Positions 26,875-35,943 of a stretch of DNA of 64,000 bases are shown piece by piece (position 1 is the first letter of the stretch; every line of letters starts with the position of its first letter). Source of the stretch: Allotamlana fucoidanivorans (GTDB lineage Bacteria > Bacteroidota > Bacteroidia > Flavobacteriales > Flavobacteriaceae). A program made the position numbers and the translations under genes. The notes under the pieces were generated by a model, which saw only the letters and a program-made list of their open reading frames with translations, had not been told where the DNA came from and ran no database searches. The stretch covers positions 124,001 through 188,000 of the forward strand of contig NZ_VDCS01000008.1 in the NCBI RefSeq assembly GCF_006265225.1, read 5' to 3'.

Positions 26875-28845
26875 CTATTCGATATCTTCTCCTAACGACC
26901 ATTTTAATGGTGTGCTAGCGTTTGCTGATGACACACGTACATAACCCTGCATTTCTTGATGTAGTGCAGAACAGAAATCGGTACAATAGAAAGGCCAAAC
27001 CCCAACTTGTTTTGGTTCCCAAAGGAAGGTTTCTGTTTGTCCAGGCATGATGAGTAGTTCAGAGGTATTGGCACCTATTATACTCACGCCGTGAGGTACG
27101 TCATAATCTTGTTCTAAGTTTGTAATGTGGAAATAGACTTTGTCACCAACTTTAATACCTTCAATATTGTCTGGAGAGAAATGGGAGCGAATGGTGGTCA
27201 TATAAACATGTACCACATCACCTTCACGAACTACTTTAGTGTCGGCTTCATTTTTGCAGGCATAAGGGTGTTTATTGTCTTCTAACTTAAATAGTTTTTT
27301 AGATCTCGGTTTAATTAAATCGGCAGGGCATCCAGCAGCATAATGTGGTTCCCCAACTGTTGGAAAATCTAAAAGAAGTTCCATTTTTTCACCTGAGATG
27401 TCATATAACTGAGCGGATTGTGTTACCTCTGGTCCTGTTGGTAAATAACGGTCTTTAGTAATCTTATTCATTGCTACTACGTATTTACCCCAAGGTTTTT
27501 GGGAGTTTCCTCCAGGAATCATTAAGTGCCCCACAGAGTAATAACAAGGCTGTCTATCTACAACTTCCCAGGTGCCAAGTTTCCATTTTACCACTTCCGA
27601 AGATATAAAGAAGGTAGTGTATGCATTTCCTTTACCATCAAATTCTGTGTGCAATGGACCTAACCCGGGTTGCTCAACAACACCTGCCAAAACATCTTCA
27701 AAATTTAAAATAGGAATACCATAAGCGTCACCAGCTACTTTGTTATCTTCGATGGCTTTTAGCATTTTAGTAAAAGAATGTACCGTTAAGTTGGCAGAAA
27801 GTTTACCATTACCAACAATATATTCACCTGATGGGTCTACATCGCAACCGTGAGGCGATTTAGGGGTTGGTAATAAATACACAGCGCCAGGCACATCGGA
27901 AGGGTTAACTACCAAAACTTCTTTTTTCATGGTAGATGTTGCAGTATGTGTGTCTTCATCATAAACATTATGCGCATAGTTGGCTGGCATCATTTTGCCA
28001 CCACCATTGTTTACATACTCTTCAATTTTTTTCCAGTTTATAGCCGCTATAAAATCTTTGTCATTTTGAGAGGCATTAACCTCAAGAAGTGTGCTTGCTT
28101 CTTCTGAGTTATAAGTTGAGAAGAAAAACCAACCATGCGAAGCACCACGACCAGGGTGCGCTAAGTCATAATCAAATCCAGGCATAATTACTTGGAATTT
28201 GATATCCATATGACCATGCTCAGGATCTACGGAAATGAAGGATAGGGCACCTTTAAAATTACCTTTGTAATCTTTAATAGGCATGTCTTTCTGAGGAATC
28301 GGAATAGAGAAACGTGTTCCTGCAACTACGTATTCTGTATTTTCTGTAACAAATGATGAACTATGGTTGCCTGCACTATTGGGTACTTCAATAATTTCGG
28401 TTGTTTCAAAAGTAGACAAGTCAATTTTTGCAATACGAGGCGTATTATTACCATTAATGAACACCCAGCGCCCGTCAATGACCCCATTGGTTTGTGAAAT
28501 GTCAGGGTGATGCGAATCATCCCATGGTACAAAACCGTGAGATGTGTTTAGCATGGGCTTGGTCTCTTCGTTATAGCCATACGCCTTTTCCGCATCCTGT
28601 GAGAATACAGGGATAACTTTAAATAAACGGCCTGATGGCAACCCGTAAACAGATAATTGACCGCTAAAACCTCCGGAAATAAATGCATAGAATTCGTCAT
28701 GTTCTCCTGGAGCCACATAGACTTTTTCGGCTACGTTACCAGCAAGCGCTCCAGACTTTCCTCCAGATTTACTTGAATTGTTGCAACTGGTGAATGCTAA
28801 AAGAGCACTTAAAATAACCATTGCAGATTTGAATATATTTTTCAT
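26875..28845 (-). CDS. nosZ: Nitrous oxide reductase, clade II (Sec-type lipoprotein)
   Basis: Reduces N2O to N2 in the periplasm. The 656-residue protein has a Sec signal with lipobox TSC (Cys21), not a twin-arginine signal, which marks clade II. The beta-propeller (about 60-530) carries the CuZ histidines, visible in HHPD, GNHSS, GASHGW, SPHGCD, GPLHTE and GEPHYA, and the C-terminal cupredoxin domain has the CuA set C-x3-C-x3-H-x2-M (Cys621, Cys625, His629, Met632) plus His in VPHGVS. Third gene after cytochrome c and a FAS1 lipoprotein, followed by hairpins and then the nosL-D-F-Y maturation genes. Confidence 0.97.
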   Translation of the reverse strand: MKNIFKSAMVILSALLAFTSCNNSSKSGGKSGALAGNVAEKVYVAPGEHDEFYAFISGGFSGQLSVYGLPSGRLFKVIPVFSQDAEKAYGYNEETKPMLNTSHGFVPWDDSHHPDISQTNGVIDGRWVFINGNNTPRIAKIDLSTFETTEIIEVPNSAGNHSSSFVTENTEYVVAGTRFSIPIPQKDMPIKDYKGNFKGALSFISVDPEHGHMDIKFQVIMPGFDYDLAHPGRGASHGWFFFSTYNSEEASTLLEVNASQNDKDFIAAINWKKIEEYVNNGGGKMMPANYAHNVYDEDTHTATSTMKKEVLVVNPSDVPGAVYLLPTPKSPHGCDVDPSGEYIVGNGKLSANLTVHSFTKMLKAIEDNKVAGDAYGIPILNFEDVLAGVVEQPGLGPLHTEFDGKGNAYTTFFISSEVVKWKLGTWEVVDRQPCYYSVGHLMIPGGNSQKPWGKYVVAMNKITKDRYLPTGPEVTQSAQLYDISGEKMELLLDFPTVGEPHYAAGCPADLIKPRSKKLFKLEDNKHPYACKNEADTKVVREGDVVHVYMTTIRSHFSPDNIEGIKVGDKVYFHITNLEQDYDVPHGVSIIGANTSELLIMPGQTETFLWEPKQVGVWPFYCTDFCSALHQEMQGYVRVSSANASTPLKWSLGEDIE

Positions 28846-28862
28846 TGTATTTATAAATTAGT

Positions 28863-29438
28863 TTAATTAGATGCTTTCGATGGTGGTAAAAGTACTTTAT
28901 CAATAACATGAACAATGCCGTTTCCAGCTTTAACGCTGGCAATAATATTAGCCCCGCCAATAACAGGTTTACCATCAACAACTTCTACTTGTACGTACTG
29001 ATTGTTGGCCTGCCCTAATTTTTTAAGTTTAGTAAGAATAGAGGTGCTTAAATTTCCAGGAGTTACATGGTATTTTAGGATGTTAGCTAAGGTTTCTTTA
29101 TTCTCTGGTTTTACAAGGTTTTCAACAGTGCCTTCAGGTAAGGCGGCAAATGCGGCATCTGTTGGAGCAAAAACAGTAAGAGGTCCTACGTTGACTAAGG
29201 CGTTTTCTACTTGTGCAGCCTGGACTGCGGCAACTAAAGTTTTATGGTCGGGTGAGTTAATAGCTATTTGTAAGCAGTTTGGAGTAGCCTCGTCATCTTG
29301 AATAAAAGCTTGCCCTGTTTTTTGTTTAGGTGCATTGGCTTCAGTTGTAGTGGTTTGCACCTCCTTGGTTTCATTTTTACAGGAGTAGCATACAACTGCA
29401 AAGACAAAAAGAAGGACTAATGGTTTAAAGGTTTTCAT
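28863..29438 (-). CDS. FAS1 (fasciclin) domain lipoprotein in the nos operon
   Basis: A 191-residue lipoprotein (lipobox CYSC, Cys20). After a Thr-rich linker, one fasciclin domain spans about residues 55-187, with the FAS1 motifs LTVFAPTDAAFAAL and NGIVHVIDKVLLPP. It lies 17 bp from nosZ and 19 bp from the cytochrome gene, so it is part of one transcript. FAS1 domains mediate adhesion or protein contacts; here it may dock cytochrome c and lipid-anchored NosZ. That role is inference. Confidence 0.85.
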   Translation of the reverse strand: MKTFKPLVLLFVFAVVCYSCKNETKEVQTTTTEANAPKQKTGQAFIQDDEATPNCLQIAINSPDHKTLVAAVQAAQVENALVNVGPLTVFAPTDAAFAALPEGTVENLVKPENKETLANILKYHVTPGNLSTSILTKLKKLGQANNQYVQVEVVDGKPVIGGANIIASVKAGNGIVHVIDKVLLPPSKASN

Positions 29439-29457
29439 ATTTAGTGGTGTTAGTTGA

Positions 29458-29961
29458 TTATTTTAGCGTTCTAAAATATTCTAAAATCGCTCTAGCATCT
29501 TCTTCCGATAAATTTTGATTAGCCATTGGAGAACCGTTAAATTCTATTAATAAAGCTTTAGCAAGCGGGTCTTTCTGAACCATTTCATCAGGATTTAAAA
29601 TCATGTTCATAACCCATTCAGGGCTTCTGCGATCTAAAATGTTTTTGGGTGCAGGACCAATGAATTTTTTATCAGGTCTGTGACAAGCCGTACACATATT
29701 TTTAAAAACATCGGCACCGTGATTGGCCATGTCTTGGTTGACTTCGGCATCAAGTGTAATGGATGTTATGGGGCCTATCCCTTTATTGTTAAGGTCAACA
29801 GTTTTTGAGGCAGGAAGTGTCTCTGCTTTTGTTGTATTGGTTGTTTCAGTAACAGTTTTCTTCTCATAAGAGAACCCTGCTTTCTTTTTTTCTTCTTTGC
29901 CGCCGCAGCTAATCAGAAGAGCAATTAATAAAGTAGATAGGATATTACGTGTAGTTTTCAT
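29458..29961 (-). CDS. Monohaem c-type cytochrome lipoprotein, likely donor to NosZ
   Basis: A 167-residue lipoprotein (lipobox LISC, Cys19) with a linker and a class I cytochrome c domain: haem motif CTACH at 90-94 and a likely axial Met146 in GSPMANQNL. It is the first gene of the nos operon and is probably the electron donor to NosZ at the periplasmic face. ATG at 29961 is chosen because the longer reading frame would need a TTG. Confidence 0.9.
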   Translation of the reverse strand: MKTTRNILSTLLIALLISCGGKEEKKKAGFSYEKKTVTETTNTTKAETLPASKTVDLNNKGIGPITSITLDAEVNQDMANHGADVFKNMCTACHRPDKKFIGPAPKNILDRRSPEWVMNMILNPDEMVQKDPLAKALLIEFNGSPMANQNLSEEDARAILEYFRTLK

Positions 29962-29980
29962 AAAAAAGTATTTAATCAAA

Positions 29981-30052
29981 CAAATTTAGGATTCCTATAC
30001 GTGAAAAAACATGATAAAAATCATATTTAAGACAAAATTGTCTTAATTAAGA
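29981..30052 (-). promoter_or_regulatory. nos operon promoter with FNR-type and Rrf2-type operators
   Basis: On the minus strand: -7 box TAAATTTG (29981-29988), no -33 TTTG. ATGATAAAAATCAT at 30011-30024 is an inverted repeat of the FNR type (TTGAT-N4-ATCAA) centred about 40 bp before the predicted start, a class II activator position. TTAAGACA (30027-30034) and TGTCTTAA (30039-30046) form a second palindrome; with the following bases to 30050 it matches the Rrf2 promoter operator at 21 of 24 positions. TCTTAATTAAGA (30041-30052) is itself palindromic. Confidence 0.65.
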
Positions 30053-30110
30053 GTCTTGTAAATTATCATGCTTTTATGCCTAAATAATAGTTTATGTTTT
30101 GAGCTAAGTG

Positions 30111-30644
30111 CTAAAAGTAAAAGCGAATAAAAGGCGCCCATGGTTCGCTGTAAATACTTTTGTTATCATTATACAAAACATCATACCTAATGCCAAAAGC
30201 TACAGGGCCATTGCGATAGCCTGCTCCTAGATATAACGCAGGAATCCAATAGTTTTTATTTCTAAAATTTAAGTAAGGTTCAAACTTTCTATTCACATTA
30301 AGTTCTTCAAATTCAGCTGAAAGTTGAATTTGAGGAATAATATTGTAAAGTCCAATTAAACTACCTCCTAATATAGTAGAATGATAAATGTTTTTTTCAC
30401 TGTTATAAGTGAAATTGAGTCCGAGACCTAAAGCAAATCGTTGATCAAATTGATAGATGGCACTTGGCGCTAATGTACCACTAAAAAAACCGCTTCCAAA
30501 ATTTAAACCTATACCACCTCCGTAACGTACATGACTCCAAAAATTGTTCTTGTATTCTTGAGCATTTAGGTTTTGAAAGCCGATAAAACTAAAGAAAGTA
30601 ATGGTAATAATTATTTTATTAATTGAAAAAAAATGTTTGATCAT
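30111..30644 (-). CDS. Small outer-membrane beta-barrel protein
   Basis: A 177-residue protein with a signal peptide ending LNAQ (about residue 28) and alternating hydrophobic/aromatic strands with a C-terminal Phe (FIRFYF), as in eight-stranded outer-membrane barrels. The ATG at 30644 gives a normal signal peptide; a 33-residue extension is rejected. Divergent from odhA with 154 bp between. No specific family or cargo recognised. Confidence 0.75.
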   Translation of the reverse strand: MIKHFFSINKIIITITFFSFIGFQNLNAQEYKNNFWSHVRYGGGIGLNFGSGFFSGTLAPSAIYQFDQRFALGLGLNFTYNSEKNIYHSTILGGSLIGLYNIIPQIQLSAEFEELNVNRKFEPYLNFRNKNYWIPALYLGAGYRNGPVAFGIRYDVLYNDNKSIYSEPWAPFIRFYF

Positions 30645-30749
30645 GATGCGATATTGATAAAATATTAACAGCTTTAATGTTAAATTCGTTAAATGCTTAT
30701 TTCCAAGTATAAATATACTTAAAGAATAATCTAATTTTACCAAAAGTTG

Positions 30750-30770
30750 TATTTTTGGGGGATATTTTTG
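30750..30770 (+). promoter_or_regulatory. Tandem -7 boxes upstream of odhA
   Basis: TATTTTTG occurs at 30750-30757 and again at 30763-30770, both matching TAnnTTTG, 13 bp apart and 41 and 28 bp before the odhA ATG. No clear -33 TTTG for either. Confidence 0.5.
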
Positions 30771-30798
30771 ATTAACCTACAGGGGATTATAACACACA

Positions 30799-33537
30799 AT
30801 GGATAAATTTTCATTTTTAAATGCAGCGCATACAGCGTTTTTTGCTGATTTATACGATCAATATTTACAGAATCCAGATGCGGTAGAACCAAGTTGGAGA
30901 GCTTTTTTTCAAGGCTATGATTTTGGTAGTGAAAACTATGGATTGGATGGCGAGATTATTGAAGGTGTTTCTACTCAAATACCAGAGCATGTTCAAAAAG
31001 AATTTAATGTTGTTAGGTTGATTGATGGCTATAGAATGCGTGGGCATTTGTTCACAAAAACAAACCCCGTAAGAGAAAGACGTTCCTATACGCCAACTTT
31101 AGATATTGCTAATTTTGGGCTTTCAGATAGTGATCTGGATACGATTTTTAATGCAGGTGAAGTGTTAGGTGTTGGAGCTAAATCGTTACGCGATATCATT
31201 AGCCATCTAGAGCGCATTTATTGTAGTTCCATTGGGGTTGAATATATGTATTTGAGAAACCCAGAAGTTATTTCATGGTGGCAAACGCAACTAAATGAAA
31301 ATGACAACCAACCTAATTATTCTTCGGAAACTAAAAAATATATTCTTTCAAAACTCAATCAAGCAGTTACTTTTGAAAACTTTTTGCAAACAAAATATGT
31401 TGGTCAAAAACGATTTTCATTAGAAGGAGGAGAGTCCTTAATTCCTGCTATTAGTAATGTGTTGTTTTATGCCGTTGAGAAATATGGGGTAAAAGAATGT
31501 GTGTTAGGAATGGCACATAGAGGACGTTTAAGTACACTTGTAAATATTTTTAGAAAACCCATGAAAGAACTCTTTAGTGAGTTTGATGGTAAAGATTTTG
31601 AAGATGAAAATATTGATGGTGATGTAAAATACCATTTAGGGTTAACGCTTGATAAAACCTATCAGAACGGCAAGAATATCAAGATGAATTTGGTGCCAAA
31701 CCCATCACATCTTGAAACAGTAGCCCCTGTGGCTGAAGGTATAACCCGGGCTAAGATTGATAGTGATTATGCTGGTGATGATTCTAAAATCATTCCTATT
31801 GTAGTACATGGTGATTCAGCCATTGCAGGACAGGGTGTAGCCTATGAGGTGGCTCAAATGAGTCAATTAAATGGATATAAAACAGGAGGAACTATACACA
31901 TTGTAGTAAACAATCAAATTGGATTTACTACAAATTATTTAGATGCACGTTCAAGTACTTATTGTACAGATGTGGCCAAAGTGACATTATCTCCAGTATT
32001 ACATGTAAATTCGGATGATGCCGAAGCGGTAGTTCATGCCGTTGAGCTGGCTTTAGAGTACAGAATGCGTTACAAAAAAGATGTTTATATTGATTTGTTG
32101 GGCTATAGAAAATATGGGCATAATGAAGGTGATGAGCCTAGATTTACTCAGCCAAAACTTTACAAATACATCTCAAAGCATAAAAATCCGTTCAAGATTT
32201 ATTCAGATAAGCTTATTGCGGAAGGTACCATAGATAAAGGCTATTCAAATCAAATAGTAACAGAGTTTAAGGAGACGCTTGAAACAGCCTACACAGAGTC
32301 AAAAGAGGAAGAATCTTCAAAGGTTAGAGAGTTTATGGAAGACCGTTGGAAAGGTTTTGAGCGTAAAGGTATTGAGGCCATGTTATATTCTGAAGATACT
32401 TCCTATCCTAAGGATAAACTTGAGCATATTTCAAAAATAGTATCTACGGTTCCTGATGGTGTTAAGTTTTTACGCAAAGCAGAACGAATTTTAGCAGGAC
32501 GTGCCAAAATGGTTTTTGAAACCGATACCTTAGATTGGGGTATGGCAGAAACCTTAGCCTATGGTAGTTTACTGGAAGAAGGTTTTAATGTTAGAATATC
32601 AGGTCAAGATGTTGAACGAGGCACTTTTAGTCACAGACATGCCATTCTTCGTGATGAGATTTCTGAAGAGCGTATAAACCTATTGAATACCAATCCTGAG
32701 AATACCGGGCATATGGATATTTATAACTCCTTTTTATCGGAGTACGGCGTATTAGGTTTTGATTATGGCTATGCTATGGCAAATCCAAATACACTAACCA
32801 TTTGGGAAGCTCAGTTTGGTGATTTTAGTAACGGCGCTCAAATTATTTTTGATCAATACTTATCGGCAGCTGAAGATAAATGGAAATCACAAAATGGTAT
32901 AGTGGTATTATTACCACATGGTTATGAAGGGCAGGGGTCAGAACATTCATCAGCTCGAATGGAACGTTATCTTCAGTTATGTGGAAATGATAATATGATT
33001 GTTGCCGATTGTACCACACCAGCAAACTTTTTTCATCTGTTGCGTAGACAAATGAAACGTAATTACAGAAAACCACTTATCGTATTTACCCCAAAAAGCT
33101 TGTTGCGTCATCCAAAAGCGGTGTCTTCAATGAGTGAACTAGCGTCAGGTACTTTTCAAGAGATTATTGAAGATTCCATTGCGCCAGAACATGTTAAAAA
33201 GTTGGTGTTCTGTACGGGTAAATTCTATTATGAATTGCTTGAAGAACGCGAAGCTTCAAACAGAAATGATGTGGCTTTAATAAGAATTGAGCAACTATTC
33301 CCTTTACATGAAACGAAGTTGCAAGCAGTTATTGATAAGTATGCAAATGCTGAAAAATATATTTGGGCTCAAGAGGAACCAAGAAATATGGGGGCTTGGA
33401 GTTACATGTTGCAACGTATGAATTTAGTAAAGCTTGAAGTGTGCTCAAGAGATTACAATTCTGTTCCAGCACCAGGGTCAAGTACTAGAGATAAAAGAAG
33501 ACAAAGACGTGTTATTGAGAACGTTTTTGAATACTAA
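30799..33537 (+). CDS. odhA: 2-oxoglutarate dehydrogenase E1 component
   Basis: TPP-dependent decarboxylase of the TCA-cycle 2-oxoglutarate dehydrogenase complex. The 912-residue chain has the N-terminal E1 segment (FLNAAHTAFFADLYDQY), the catalytic core with HRGRLSTL, GDSAIAGQGVAYE and the metal/TPP region NNQIGFTTN, and the C-terminal transketolase-like domain with HGYEGQGSEHSSAR. Length is typical. Followed 36 bp later by the E2 gene, an operon as in many bacteria. Cytoplasmic. Confidence 0.97.
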   Translation: MDKFSFLNAAHTAFFADLYDQYLQNPDAVEPSWRAFFQGYDFGSENYGLDGEIIEGVSTQIPEHVQKEFNVVRLIDGYRMRGHLFTKTNPVRERRSYTPTLDIANFGLSDSDLDTIFNAGEVLGVGAKSLRDIISHLERIYCSSIGVEYMYLRNPEVISWWQTQLNENDNQPNYSSETKKYILSKLNQAVTFENFLQTKYVGQKRFSLEGGESLIPAISNVLFYAVEKYGVKECVLGMAHRGRLSTLVNIFRKPMKELFSEFDGKDFEDENIDGDVKYHLGLTLDKTYQNGKNIKMNLVPNPSHLETVAPVAEGITRAKIDSDYAGDDSKIIPIVVHGDSAIAGQGVAYEVAQMSQLNGYKTGGTIHIVVNNQIGFTTNYLDARSSTYCTDVAKVTLSPVLHVNSDDAEAVVHAVELALEYRMRYKKDVYIDLLGYRKYGHNEGDEPRFTQPKLYKYISKHKNPFKIYSDKLIAEGTIDKGYSNQIVTEFKETLETAYTESKEEESSKVREFMEDRWKGFERKGIEAMLYSEDTSYPKDKLEHISKIVSTVPDGVKFLRKAERILAGRAKMVFETDTLDWGMAETLAYGSLLEEGFNVRISGQDVERGTFSHRHAILRDEISEERINLLNTNPENTGHMDIYNSFLSEYGVLGFDYGYAMANPNTLTIWEAQFGDFSNGAQIIFDQYLSAAEDKWKSQNGIVVLLPHGYEGQGSEHSSARMERYLQLCGNDNMIVADCTTPANFFHLLRRQMKRNYRKPLIVFTPKSLLRHPKAVSSMSELASGTFQEIIEDSIAPEHVKKLVFCTGKFYYELLEEREASNRNDVALIRIEQLFPLHETKLQAVIDKYANAEKYIWAQEEPRNMGAWSYMLQRMNLVKLEVCSRDYNSVPAPGSSTRDKRRQRRVIENVFEY

Positions 33538-33573
33538 TAAATCAAATTAAATACACTTATAAAATTATAACGA

Positions 33574-34785
33574 ATGATTTTAGAAATGAAAGTCCCTTCT
33601 CCGGGAGAATCAATAACAGAAGTTGAAATAGCAACATGGTTGGTTGAAGATGGTGATTATGTTGAAAAAGATCAGGCCATTGCTGAAGTTGATAGTGATA
33701 AGGCAACATTAGAATTACCAGCAGAAGTTAGTGGAACCATTACACTTAAGGCTGAAGAAGGTGATGCGGTTGCCGTTGGTGCGGTAGTGTGTTTAATTGA
33801 TACCAGTGCTGCAAAACCTGAAGGAGGAGACGCTCCTAAGAAAGAAAAAAAGGAAGAAATGCCTAAAGTTGAAGCAGCAAAAGCGTCAACTTCAGAAGAA
33901 AAAACATATGCAACAGGAAGTGCCAGTCCAGCTGCTAAAAAGATTTTAGCTGAAAAAGGTATGGAGGCTAGTGCTGTAAAAGGCACAGGCAAAGATGGCA
34001 GAGTCACTAAGGAAGATGCGGTTAAGGCGGTGCCTTCTATGGGGACACCAACAGGAGGAAGTCGAGGTACTTCTAGGAGTAAAATGTCAATGTTAAGACG
34101 TAAAGTAGCAGAGCGTTTAGTAGAAGCTAAGAATACTACGGCGATGTTAACTACTTTTAACGAGGTGGATATGTCACCTATTTTTGCTTTACGTTCAGAG
34201 TATAAAGAAACGTTTAAAGATAAACATGGTGTAGGTTTAGGATTTATGAGTTTCTTTACATTGGCGGTGGTAAGAGCATTAAAAATGTATCCTGCTGTTA
34301 ATTCTATGATTGACGGAAAAGAAATGCTTTCTTATGATTTTTGTGATATAAGTATTGCAGTTTCTGGACCAAAAGGACTTATGGTTCCTGTAATTAGAAA
34401 TGCTGAAAACCTAAGTTTTAGAGGTGTAGAATCTGAAGTAAAGCGTTTGGCGTTACGTGCGCGTGACGGACAAATTACGGTTGATGAAATGACAGGAGGT
34501 ACGTTTACTATTACCAATGGAGGTGTTTTTGGTAGTATGTTGTCTACTCCTATTATTAATCCGCCTCAAAGTGGTATTTTAGGCATGCATAATATTGTAG
34601 AGCGCCCCGTTGCGGTTGATGGTAAGGTTGAAATACGCCCTATTATGTATGTGGCCCTTTCTTATGATCATAGAATTATTGATGGAAAAGAGAGTGTAGG
34701 TTTCTTAGTGGCGGTTAAAGAAGCGCTTGAGAATCCTGTGGAAATTCTTATGAATAATGATATTAAAAAAGCTTTAGAATTATAA
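33574..34785 (+). CDS. sucB: Dihydrolipoyl succinyltransferase (E2 of OGDH)
   Basis: Forms the E2 core that transfers succinyl groups to CoA. In 403 residues: a lipoyl domain (1-77; lipoylated Lys43 in DSDKATLE), an Ala/Lys/Glu linker, a peripheral subunit-binding domain (about 112-148, [13 protein letters not shown]) and the catalytic domain with SYDHRIIDG (His366, Asp370). Downstream of odhA and followed by a strong terminator. E3 (lipoamide dehydrogenase) is not in the window. Confidence 0.97.
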   Translation: MILEMKVPSPGESITEVEIATWLVEDGDYVEKDQAIAEVDSDKATLELPAEVSGTITLKAEEGDAVAVGAVVCLIDTSAAKPEGGDAPKKEKKEEMPKVEAAKASTSEEKTYATGSASPAAKKILAEKGMEASAVKGTGKDGRVTKEDAVKAVPSMGTPTGGSRGTSRSKMSMLRRKVAERLVEAKNTTAMLTTFNEVDMSPIFALRSEYKETFKDKHGVGLGFMSFFTLAVVRALKMYPAVNSMIDGKEMLSYDFCDISIAVSGPKGLMVPVIRNAENLSFRGVESEVKRLALRARDGQITVDEMTGGTFTITNGGVFGSMLSTPIINPPQSGILGMHNIVERPVAVDGKVEIRPIMYVALSYDHRIIDGKESVGFLVAVKEALENPVEILMNNDIKKALEL

Positions 34786-34807
34786 GCTTTTAAAAAATGT
34801 TATATGT

Positions 34808-34846
34808 AAAAAAGGGGGTGTTATGAAAATAACACCCCCTTTTTTT
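34808..34846 (+). terminator. Strong terminator of odhA-sucB
   Basis: A perfect 17-bp stem (34808-34824 with 34829-34845), GAAA tetraloop, run of seven T. Symmetric A and T tracts mean it can also stop minus-strand transcription. Confidence 0.92.
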
Positions 34847-34873
34847 CGGATTCGGGAATTCTTGATTTTTTAA

Positions 34874-34972
34874 CTAATAGATAATCATAAAAATATTTAC
34901 AAACACAATAGCTACAACTAAGAATACTAACCCAACGATGCAGCACTTTGTAAGGATATGGTCTGTTTTCAT
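34874..34972 (-). CDS. Possible 32-residue membrane peptide
   Basis: A small open frame from ATG (34972) to TAG. It starts MKTDHILTKCCIVGL and is a single hydrophobic helix from about residue 11 to 31, with two adjacent cysteines at the helix entry. The shape is that of bacterial small membrane proteins. It lies alone in a 495-bp gap. No homologue is known to me; coding is plausible, not proven. Confidence 0.4.
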   Translation of the reverse strand: MKTDHILTKCCIVGLVFLVVAIVFVNIFMIIY

Positions 34973-34985
34973 GGTTGAATGATTT

Positions 34986-35282
34986 CGCATGTTGCTTTGC
35001 AATAGTTTTGAAGGTTAAATACTCTGCACCTTTACGATGCAGAGTAGATATAAATTCTCTCTCAAAAGAATTTAATTAATAGCATCTCAAAGATAAAGAA
35101 GACTAAGCAGAAATAAAATACGCATTACTACGTATTTTTATGATTTCTAAGCTTTTAAAAGCAAGAAAGCCCTAGATTATCATAATCTAGAGCCTTCTAT
35201 AATTCTCCCTAAGAACTAATTAATAGCTCTGTAAAATTAATGCGTTATTCTGATATATAAAATACGCACTAGTACGTATTTT
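34986..35282. repeat. Gene-poor spacer with repeated palindromes
   Basis: No convincing gene here. Contents: an inverted repeat ACTCTGCA (35021-35028) with TGCAGAGT (35038-35045); a 24-bp palindromic element at 35115-35138 repeated with two mismatches at 35259-35282 (outer arms AAAATACG and CGTATTTT); and a perfect palindrome CTAGATTAT-C-ATAATCTAG at 35172-35190. The second copy of the repeated element overlaps the stop of the response-regulator gene. Confidence 0.6.
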
Positions 35283-35913
35283 AAAGGAAGTTTTTGTTTG
35301 TATTTGCCCAAATAAGTAACGATGTAGGTTTATTGTCTAGCCCTAATTTATGAACCATATTGCTCCGGTGTTTTTCTACAGTTCGTATTGAGATTGATAG
35401 CTCGTTAGCAATTTCTTGGCTGGTTTTATTATGGGAAATTAATTGGGCAATCTTTAATTCGCTTTTAGTGAGTAGATTGAGGTCTTCGGGTGTTTTTATT
35501 GTATCACTTGAGTTTAGATATGAAGCAATTTCTTCACTAAAATAAGGTTTGCCTTCAACAACATGTGTTATACAGGTTTCAATTTCTTCAATAGCAAACT
35601 CTTTTAGTATATAACCATAGACATTAAAGGCTTTTGCTTTATCATATAAATCTTCTTCCTTGTCAAACGTGATGAGTATAATTTTAGTAGGTAAGTCGTG
35701 CTTCATGCAAGCTTCTGCTATTTCTAGTCCGGTTTTATAAGGCATTCGTATATCAAGGATGGCAATATCTGGTTTGAGCTTTACAATAAGATTGTATGCC
35801 TTTTTTCCGTCTTCTGCACTGCCCACCACATTAAAGCCTCTAGAAGTTAAAAAATCTGTTAATCCCCGCAACAATAAGGGGTGGTCATCTGCAATCACTA
35901 GAGATGTAATCAT
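35281..35913 (-). CDS. NarL/FixJ-type response regulator (LuxR HTH)
   Basis: A 210-residue response regulator: receiver domain (about 3-120) with acidic pocket Asp9-Asp10, phospho-acceptor Asp54 and Lys104, then a LuxR-type HTH (about 145-205, SKTSQEIANELSISIRTVEKHRSNM). Orphan here; no sensor kinase is adjacent. Twin palindromes just past its 3' end are candidate binding sites for it or for a neighbour, but nothing proves this. Confidence 0.92.
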   Translation of the reverse strand: MITSLVIADDHPLLLRGLTDFLTSRGFNVVGSAEDGKKAYNLIVKLKPDIAILDIRMPYKTGLEIAEACMKHDLPTKIILITFDKEEDLYDKAKAFNVYGYILKEFAIEEIETCITHVVEGKPYFSEEIASYLNSSDTIKTPEDLNLLTKSELKIAQLISHNKTSQEIANELSISIRTVEKHRSNMVHKLGLDNKPTSLLIWANTNKNFL

Positions 35914-35943
35914 AGGAGGTAAAAACGCTATTAATTAACCTAA

